Source: SZUA-186 sp039714155 (GTDB lineage: Bacteria > Pseudomonadota > Gammaproteobacteria > UBA9214). From it: 13,655 bases of DNA. The notes under the pieces are model-generated. The model did no database searches. It had not been told where the DNA came from and saw only the letters and a list, made by a program, of their open reading frames with translations. The translations under genes were made by a program, and so were the position numbers. Of this stretch, positions 1 through 4,299 are shown one piece after another. Each line of letters opens with the position of its first letter. Positions within the stretch are counted from its first letter, which is position 1. Location: contig JBDLJX010000070.1 in assembly GCA_039714155.1 (NCBI GenBank), forward strand, positions 1 through 13,655. Reading direction: 5' to 3'.

Positions 1-63
1 GCACATAAAAATGCCCGTCAGGCCTGGGCCATCATGGCCAGAGAGCAGGGTACCCTGAATTAA
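1..63 (+). CDS. 3' end of a probable IS110-family transposase (partial)
   Basis: Reading from base 1, the frame is open to TAA at 61-63 and encodes AHKNARQAWAIMAREQGTLN. The pattern A-x-K-N-A-R-x-x-W-A-I-(M/L) followed by a short basic/acidic tail resembles the C-terminus of IS110-family (DEDD-type, Transposase_20) transposases, where an ALA-(N/K)KNAR-xxWA block is typical. Only 20 residues are visible, so no catalytic residue can be checked and the family call rests on remembered motif similarity. The structured, gene-free stretch that follows fits the IS1111 subgroup, which carries its long non-coding region after the transposase. It could instead be the tail of an unrelated protein. Confidence 0.45.
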   Translation, partial: AHKNARQAWAIMAREQGTLN

Positions 64-430
64 CCGATAGCAGGTTCGATTAACCACGGCAGGGTAACTG
101 CGGAGTAAACGAAACCACCGACGATTGCGAAGACGACACACGATGGCGAATCGGTTGGACCGACGTCGACAGACCTGGGACGGCGCACGGCCCTGGGGGC
201 CGCGTAGGAGTAAAGGAGTCGGCGCGCGCGCATACCATCATGGCCAGGGGATACTGATTTCCCATCAATGGGCCGAATATAAGCGAGCAGTCAATTTCCG
301 AGAGCCAACAAATGCCGTCTTTACAAACGGGAGAGGTCCATATAAGCGCCGTCCCGGGCGCGAATCGCGGCGAGACGCCGCTCCTGCAGCAAGATCTTTT
401 GCAATGATTGGGTTTATACTCCGGGCATGA
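64..430 (+). ncRNA. Candidate seek/bridge RNA region of the IS110-like element
   Basis: This is a gene-free stretch directly after the transposase stop codon. IS1111-group elements are known to carry the guide RNA that pairs with target and donor DNA at this place. The sequence contains at least four short perfect stems: TCGGT/ACCGA (151-163), GGCCC/GGGCC (189-201), CCCAT/ATGGG (261-272) and GCGGCG/CGCCGC with an AGA loop (367-381). It also contains the second copy of a 13-bp repeat (235-247). Which strand is transcribed, the RNA ends and the guide loops cannot be decided without the other IS end. The call is inferred from position and structure only. Confidence 0.3.
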
Positions 431-469
431 CGATCCGGGTCAGGCACTTGCGTATTGACGTTCTGGTGG

Positions 470-1666
470 TCATGTCCAGTGTAACCGGAGCGTTGCATTA
501 GTTAATGGAGTTACCCGTGTCCCCAGCAGCCGGCACTCCCGGTCCAGCGTTGCCCGCAACCAGTTACTGTCCTGGCGGTTTGCATGGTTGAGGCGAAAGT
601 ATTGCCGGTGCATCGGGATCATCTCCAGCTGTAGCAGCCCGCCGCGTTTCAGGTCCAGCGTCACCAGGTACAGCAGGGCAAGTTCGGTGCGATACTCCGC
701 ATGTCCGCTGATACCTTCGTAGTCATTAATCAGGTCGCCACAACCATAGAGTATCGGTCTGCCCCGGTAGACCTCGATGCCCAGGGGGTGATGCGAGGAA
801 TGGCCGTGAACCAGATCCACGCCCGCCGTATCGATGAGTGCGCGGGCAAAGTGGCGGTGTGCCTTCGGGATGGGGTAACCCCAGTTTCCGCCCCAGTGCA
901 GGGAGGCCACAACCACGTCACCAGGTTGCTGCCGGGAATTCACGGCTTTGGTGATTTCTCTGACTGTGTGAGCCGACAAGTCCGGCAGCAGGTTGACTCC
1001 CGGCCGGCCTGCCGTGGCTGCCCAGGCACCGGGTATGCCGCTGCTCTTGAGGCCATAGGCATATACCAGTATCCGGCCACGGCCCGGCAGTTCCAGTATT
1101 GCCGGGGCCTGTGATGCCGCCAGGTCCGGACCGGCACCTGCGGTTGATAATCCCGCCTGTGCCAGGGCGGTCAGGGTCTCTTCAAGTCCCGCGTAGCCCC
1201 AGTCCAGGACATGATTGTTGGCCAGCACACAGCAGTCGATATCCGCGGCGGTAAGGCAGGGAATATTGGCAGGGTGCATGCGGTACTGGATGCCCTTGTG
1301 CGGCCAGGGTGTACCGCGTCTGGTAACGGTCGTTTCCAGGTTGACAATGCGCATATCCGGGGCGGCCGCATTCAGCGCTGCCAGCGCATCACCCCAGATG
1401 TAGGGAAAGTTTACTGGTCGGGGAATCGGGCCGGTGGTCCGCTCGGCAAGTTCCACATAATCCAGGGCCGAGTGACTGAAGGACTCGACTATGCGCGGGT
1501 CGCCGGGGTGGGGCAAGACCTGATCAATACCTCTTCCCGTCATGACATCGCCGGCCACGAACAGGGTAACTGAATCAGGCTTCTGTTTGTCCTGTTGGGC
1601 GGTGGTTTGTGTCATCGAAAATAGCGAGGTACTTACTGAATACTTGAGAAAGTCCCTGCGTTTCAT
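470..1666 (-). CDS. CapA-family putative metallophosphatase with twin-arginine signal
   Basis: This 398 aa protein belongs to the CapA/PgsA group (calcineurin-like fold, PGA_cap domain), best known from poly-gamma-glutamate capsule synthesis; many members have no proven substrate. The N-terminus KRRDFLK (2-8) matches a twin-arginine motif and is followed by a short Ser/Thr-rich stretch ending near TTAQQ, so periplasmic export is likely. Conserved blocks appear in order: AGDVMTGRG (38-46, Asp40), VNLETTVT (108-115), LANNHVLDWG (148-157, Asn151-His152), SLHWGGNWG (255-263) and HGHSSHHP (287-294), followed by LYGCGDLIND (306-315). All expected metal-binding positions are present and the length is normal. 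It is the last gene of a minus-strand trio, 14 bp after the 67 aa gene. No capsule-synthesis partners (capB/capC) are visible, so a poly-glutamate role is not supported. Confidence 0.85.
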   Translation of the reverse strand: MKRRDFLKYSVSTSLFSMTQTTAQQDKQKPDSVTLFVAGDVMTGRGIDQVLPHPGDPRIVESFSHSALDYVELAERTTGPIPRPVNFPYIWGDALAALNAAAPDMRIVNLETTVTRRGTPWPHKGIQYRMHPANIPCLTAADIDCCVLANNHVLDWGYAGLEETLTALAQAGLSTAGAGPDLAASQAPAILELPGRGRILVYAYGLKSSGIPGAWAATAGRPGVNLLPDLSAHTVREITKAVNSRQQPGDVVVASLHWGGNWGYPIPKAHRHFARALIDTAGVDLVHGHSSHHPLGIEVYRGRPILYGCGDLINDYEGISGHAEYRTELALLYLVTLDLKRGGLLQLEMIPMHRQYFRLNHANRQDSNWLRATLDRECRLLGTRVTPLTNATLRLHWT

Positions 1667-1680
1667 GAGATGGCCAGGGA

Positions 1681-1884
1681 TTAATCAGGATTTTCCGGAT
1701 TGTCGACGAAATCATCCGCGCGTAAACCGAACCGCTCCGTCAGTTGTATCCGGGTACCGGCACGAAGCACGGCGTTCATCGCAGGTGGGTGTTGTTCTGC
1801 GGCCATGCGTTCAGTCTCGTCCTCGTAGCGCCAGGCCTTTGAGAGTGGCTTGTCCCCGGTGTCCAGCCAGATGTAGTACTTCAT
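1681..1884 (-). CDS. Small conserved-looking hypothetical protein (67 aa)
   Basis: The product is 67 aa, acidic, with no membrane segment and no cysteine, so it is probably cytoplasmic. It begins MKYYIWLDTGDKPLSKAW and ends in an acidic DDFVDNPENPD tail. I do not recognise the family. ATG at 1884 is the only good start, and the Shine-Dalgarno upstream is weak. It lies 33 bp after the upstream 90 aa gene and 14 bp before the capA-like gene on the same strand, which argues for co-transcription and for it being real. The first part (a YIW strand, then charged helix-like DETERMAAEQ) suggests a small alpha/beta fold, but no function can be assigned. Confidence 0.6.
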   Translation of the reverse strand: MKYYIWLDTGDKPLSKAWRYEDETERMAAEQHPPAMNAVLRAGTRIQLTERFGLRADDFVDNPENPD

Positions 1885-1917
1885 CGGGGTCTCACAAACT
1901 GGTCAGGTATTTCCAGG

Positions 1918-2190
1918 TCAGGTTGAGGAGAGGCGGGTGTCGTAATGTGTAGCACTGTCGAACAGGGTCATCTCCCAGATGTCAGCGACACGGTCATAAC
2001 GCAGGATGTAGATACCACCGTCGTCGCCGCGTAGTTTGAAGTAGCTGCAGCTCGGGTCAAGCCAGCGGTCGATGATCTCGTCCACGTTGATTTCACGTTG
2101 ACCGATAAAAAAACGGCGCGGGGATTCCGCGGCCCGGTGGCCTGCGTAGCACTCTACCCGGATAGCGTTTGTTATCTCGCCGGTATTCAT
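1918..2190 (-). CDS. Conserved small hypothetical protein (90 aa)
   Basis: This small soluble protein has a characteristic core: RVECYAGHRAAESPRRF (near residues 11-27), then IDRWLDPSCSYFKLRGDDGG and YILRYDRVADIWEMTLFD. I recall this layout (CYAG-R-E-PRRF, a DRWLDP turn, a KxRGDDGG loop, a final ILR-D-W-LT-F strand) from small conserved proteobacterial proteins of unknown role. The strand-rich pattern suggests a compact beta-barrel-like domain, which is inference. ATG at 2190 is preferred; the frame stays open to a TTG at 2199 that would add three residues. It is first in the minus-strand trio with the 67 aa gene and the capA-like gene, so its promoter should lie in the AT-rich region above 2190. 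Confidence 0.7.
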   Translation of the reverse strand: MNTGEITNAIRVECYAGHRAAESPRRFFIGQREINVDEIIDRWLDPSCSYFKLRGDDGGIYILRYDRVADIWEMTLFDSATHYDTRLSST

Positions 2191-2446
2191 TAAATACAAG
2201 GTTAGCAGACCGGGAACGACATACGAGCATGTAATGGATCTGATTCATAAAATGGTTTATTGAGATGAATTACAGCGGCATCCGGGAAGCATGATTACGC
2301 CACACAAACGTACGCAATCGCCTCAGACTGCAATGAGCCTGATGCCGCATTGTTACCCCACGTTGAAAAATCACCTTTGGTTTTCCACATAGCCTGGACC
2401 CTTTTGAAACTTTTCCGAAACCAGCCCTAATCTCACATGAGTAAAT

Positions 2447-2506
2447 ATTTCTACATATTGTGATATAAACCTTTTTAATTTCTACATATTGTGATATATA
2501 CCTTTT
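2447..2506. repeat. Two tandem 29-bp repeats, period 31 bp; candidate tandem operator
   Basis: The copies at 2447-2475 and 2478-2506 differ at one base (A versus T at their 22nd position). Each contains the core TACATATTGTGATATA followed by ACC and a T-run. The core is an imperfect palindrome (TA-ATAT..ATAT-TA arms). The 31-bp period is close to three helical turns, so two proteins bound to the copies would lie on the same face of the DNA. The location about 100-155 bp upstream of the 88 aa gene, and in the divergent region of the capA-like trio, makes a regulatory role plausible. The binding protein is unknown. Confidence 0.55.
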
Positions 2507-2525
2507 CAGCGTACGTTTGCGCTGC

Positions 2526-2549
2526 CAGTCAATGACAAAATATTGACTG
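2526..2549. promoter_or_regulatory. 8-bp inverted repeat upstream of the 88 aa gene
   Basis: CAGTCAAT (2526-2533) and ATTGACTG (2542-2549) are perfect inverted copies separated by 8 bp. The site ends 54 bp before the ATG of the 88 aa gene, so it could be an operator or a stem in the leader RNA. It is not an FNR-type site: the half-sites point the opposite way from TTGA-N6-TCAA. Confidence 0.35.
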
Positions 2550-2588
2550 TTAGGTGTCATCTGGGGCAGATGAGGCTAATACGTTCAC

Positions 2589-2594
2589 AGGAGG
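2589..2594 (+). promoter_or_regulatory. Strong ribosome binding site of the 88 aa gene
   Basis: AGGAGG lies 9 bases upstream of the ATG at 2604. It is a consensus Shine-Dalgarno and the strongest in the window. It fixes the start of this small gene and argues that the gene is real and well translated. Confidence 0.8.
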
Positions 2595-2603
2595 AGTTCT
2601 ACT

Positions 2604-2870
2604 ATGAATCAGGTAGCACAATATCTACCTAAGGAAGCAAAGAGTGCTGTTGAAATTATTGTCTATATCAGCAAAGACCTTGGGGATGAACAACGGGATC
2701 TCGTGGTAGCCGCAATGGAAAAAACGGAGGGAATCATCGGGGCAGAATTTTGCCTGTTGCGTAACCATCTTGTGCTCGCGAAATATGACAAGGATATTTT
2801 GACGTCGCAGGATGTATTGAAAAGCTTCAATTCATTAAAGCTGGATGCCAAGCTGATCGGTCCGATATAG
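2604..2870 (+). CDS. 88 aa HMA-like (ferredoxin-fold) small protein lacking the CxxC motif
   Basis: From about residue 16 the protein shows a beta-alpha-beta-beta-alpha-beta pattern: VEIIVYIS strand, DEQRDLVVAAMEKTEGI helix, GAEFCL and HLVLAKYDKD strands, LTSQDVLKSFNSL helix, DAKLIGPI strand. This is the layout of heavy-metal-associated (HMA) domains, including the phrase 'VLAKYD...T/SSQDVL'. The metal-binding CxxC expected after strand 1 is missing; the only cysteine is in strand 2. It may therefore bind another ligand or serve as a small partner protein. The start is supported by AGGAGG at 2589-2594. It stands alone, with no co-directional neighbour within 1.4 kb, and is preceded by repeats that may control it. 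Function unknown. Confidence 0.75.
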   Translation: MNQVAQYLPKEAKSAVEIIVYISKDLGDEQRDLVVAAMEKTEGIIGAEFCLLRNHLVLAKYDKDILTSQDVLKSFNSLKLDAKLIGPI

Positions 2871-3208
2871 TCATTACGCGAGGGAACCGCTGCTGGTGGC
2901 TGGCCTGTGTTAACACAACCGATGCAGGCTGATTCAACGGGGTCAGACTTGACACCATATTTTCAGGGGGGGTGCTGAATCCGTAATTATTACATGGATA
3001 GAGCACCAGCTTGCATGAAAATCAATCATTCTGAGTCATTCGTTCTGAATATCTGAATGTCTTGAATCCTGTAAGAACCGGGCATACACATATCATCTGG
3101 CTAATGGCAAGCGATCAGTGGAAAGCGTACCCCCGACGGCTGTTTTTTCGGGTGGATTCCCGTGAAATAGACTGGATTTACAATCATGCGAACGCAACGC
3201 AAGATTTA
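2871..3208. other. Gene-free region between the 88 aa gene and the ferritin-like gene
   Basis: No supported gene, RNA or terminator is visible in these 338 bases. The two flanking genes converge here, so both should end in this stretch, yet no stem followed by a T-run stands out for either strand. It contains a GGGGTCAGACTTGACACC motif (2939-2956) reminiscent of dispersed repeats, and a run of seven G (2967-2973 region). Confidence 0.5.
2939..2956. repeat. GGGGTCAGACTTGACACC motif, possible dispersed-repeat or RAYT-related remnant
   Basis: The string GGGGTCAGACTTGACACC (or its complement ending TCTGACCCC) is one I recall seeing often in intergenic DNA next to REP-associated tyrosine transposase (Y1_Tnp) genes in gammaproteobacteria. 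Only one copy is present here and no transposase is nearby, so it can only be a remnant or a solitary element. The call rests on recollection of the motif. Confidence 0.25.
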
Positions 3209-4171
3209 TCAAGGTGAAGCTTTGTGGTCAGTATGATCGCACGAACTGCCGGTTACCCGGCGCAGTTCCGCGATACGTTCCAGGGCAAGTGTAGAAAGGC
3301 GTTGCGCCATCAGCATGACCGATTCATCCTGAGCGGATGTAACCACGGAATCGTAAAACGCAAAACTACGATCACAATCTGCACAGAGCCGCCGTAACGC
3401 GGTAGATGCATTTTCAGTTGCCGCCAATGTGCGCTCACGCCAGGGTGCGATCGACTTCAGTGCCGTGGTCAGGTCCGTGCCTGGTGAATCACCATCGTGC
3501 AATGCTCTTTCACACGCGGACAGGAATTCCTGTGTATTGGCGGCCAGCGCTTTCAGATCCGGGAACTCGCGTCCGGCAGCATCGATAAGATCAACGAAGA
3601 ATTGTTCGATACAGACTGTTGCTGCCAGCAGGTCGGGGATGCTGTGAATTACACCGGGATCAATTCCCGGTTCGGTTCTGTGTTGACTGCGTTGTGCATG
3701 CCAGGCGCGGCGTCGCTGGGTACGTAACAGTGCCGCATGGCCAAGCTCTTCGCGTGCGAGAACCTCAGCATGGTCTCGCACATCGGGATCCTTGCTGTTA
3801 GCGGCTATATACGAATAAAAACGGAAGGCGCGCTCTTCATTGTGTACGGCAAAGGCAAGCGCCTTGTAAGCCGTACTTTGATCCGGGTCTTTGGCCTCGG
3901 CATCATAGATGGTTGCAACACCAGGATCTTCCCACCTGATCGGCCCCACATCCATACTAATCGCAAGGCCTTCCAGTGTGGCCCATTCTATTAACTGTTT
4001 CTCATGCGCCCGTTCTTCATCGACCATTCTTTCGAACAGGGAGCCAGCTTCCTCGTTCCCATGTTCATGCATTCGGGCGGCAAGTTCCGAATAACGCCGA
4101 ATGGCCTCACGCTCCGCCGCAAGCGCGATCGATATAAGTTCCGCGGTGGTATGGATATCTGTGCTTAACAT
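3209..4171 (-). CDS. Ferritin-like/rubrerythrin-type diiron protein with degenerate C-terminal half
   Basis: The 320 aa product starts with a ferritin-like four-helix bundle. It has Glu20/Glu22 in AAEREAIRRY, E53-x-x-H56 in DEERAHEK, Glu112/113 in HNEERAFRFY and E142-x-x-H145 in EELGHAA. These are two E...ExxH pairs able to bind a diiron centre. Rubrerythrins typically act in peroxide or oxygen defence or in iron handling; the C-terminal rubredoxin domain of classical rubrerythrin is absent. Residues about 178-305 look like a second, decayed bundle that has lost the ExxH ligands. They carry Cys263-x-x-Cys266, and the tail (CDHTDH) has a further Cys and two His. ATG at 4171 is preferred; the frame stays open to 4324 but that would run over the FNR-type box. 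The gene is divergent from nosR and shares its promoter region, which suggests anaerobic or nitrogen-oxide-linked expression. Confidence 0.8.
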   Translation of the reverse strand: MLSTDIHTTAELISIALAAEREAIRRYSELAARMHEHGNEEAGSLFERMVDEERAHEKQLIEWATLEGLAISMDVGPIRWEDPGVATIYDAEAKDPDQSTAYKALAFAVHNEERAFRFYSYIAANSKDPDVRDHAEVLAREELGHAALLRTQRRRAWHAQRSQHRTEPGIDPGVIHSIPDLLAATVCIEQFFVDLIDAAGREFPDLKALAANTQEFLSACERALHDGDSPGTDLTTALKSIAPWRERTLAATENASTALRRLCADCDRSFAFYDSVVTSAQDESVMLMAQRLSTLALERIAELRRVTGSSCDHTDHKASP

Positions 4172-4214
4172 GGTTGCTCTGATGGAATCATCCGGCAAGT
4201 AATCCGATCTCTTA

Positions 4215-4228
4215 TTGACCTGCGTCAA
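4215..4228. promoter_or_regulatory. FNR/DNR-type box (TTGAC-N4-GTCAA) in the nosR/ferritin-like divergent region
   Basis: TTGACCTGCGTCAA is a perfect inverted repeat fitting TTGA-N6-TCAA. It is the binding pattern of CRP/FNR-family activators that respond to oxygen lack or nitric oxide (FNR/ANR, DNR/NnrR), which classically control nos genes. Its centre (4221.5) predicts a class II start near 4263 for nosR, and TACGGT at 4251-4256 falls exactly at -12 to -7. Toward the ferritin-like gene, the same geometry would place a start near 4180, only 9 bp before its ATG. Activation of nosR is therefore the better-supported reading. Confidence 0.75.
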
Positions 4229-4229
4229 T

Positions 4230-4248
4230 TTGTCGCAGACTATGACAA
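4230..4248. promoter_or_regulatory. Second inverted repeat (TTGTC-N9-GACAA) next to the FNR-type box
   Basis: TTGTC (4230-4234) and GACAA (4244-4248) form a 5-bp inverted repeat, one base after the FNR-type box and just upstream of the proposed -10 of nosR. It would lie at about -33 to -15 relative to a start at 4263. A repressor or second regulator binding here could tune the promoter. The arms are short and could occur by chance. Confidence 0.25.
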
Positions 4249-4299
4249 CGTACGGTCTGCAAAACAACAACAACCTTCTTACAAGGGGCCAACCGGGTA

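Larger units (their letters stand above)
1..430 (+). mobile_element. Right-hand part of a probable IS110/IS1111-type insertion sequence
   Basis: The transposase tail (1-63) is followed by roughly 350 bases with no convincing gene. This stretch is rich in short perfect hairpins: 151-155/159-163, 189-193/197-201, 261-265/268-272 and 367-372/376-381. A 13-bp direct repeat (CCATCATGGCCAG) occurs at 29-41, inside the transposase tail, and again at 235-247. IS110-family elements lack classical terminal inverted repeats, and the left end is outside the window. The exact right end therefore cannot be fixed, and 430 is only an upper guess. The capA-like gene ends at 470 on the opposite strand. Confidence 0.4.
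2200..2603. other. AT-rich divergent intergenic region (about 400 bp)
   Basis: This stretch separates the minus-strand trio from the plus-strand 88 aa gene and contains no convincing gene. It holds the 29-bp tandem repeat (2447-2506), the 8-bp inverted repeat (2526-2549) and the ribosome binding site at 2589-2594. It is clearly more AT-rich than the coding DNA on either side, as expected for a region with two divergent promoters. No clean -35/-10 pair could be assigned. An open frame on the minus strand (2270-2560) passes through the tandem repeat and has no ribosome binding site, so it is not called. Confidence 0.6.

Noticed and set aside
125..430. Open frame of 101 codons on the + strand after the transposase tail
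   Set aside because: Arg/Pro-rich composition, no ribosome binding site and no domain pattern; it lies in structured non-coding IS DNA.
2447..2506. Tandem repeats as a CRISPR array
   Set aside because: Only two 29-bp units with a 2-bp gap and no spacers; no cas genes.
2270..2560. Open frame of 96 codons on the minus strand in the AT-rich region
   Set aside because: It reads through the tandem repeat (repeated YISQY/YITICRN pieces), has no ribosome binding site and occupies the divergent promoter region. A decayed mobile-element fragment at its 3' end cannot be excluded but is not supported.
3131..3152. CCCGA...TCGGG with a T-run as an intrinsic terminator
   Set aside because: The T-run lies inside the loop, not after the stem, and the stem is only 5 bp.
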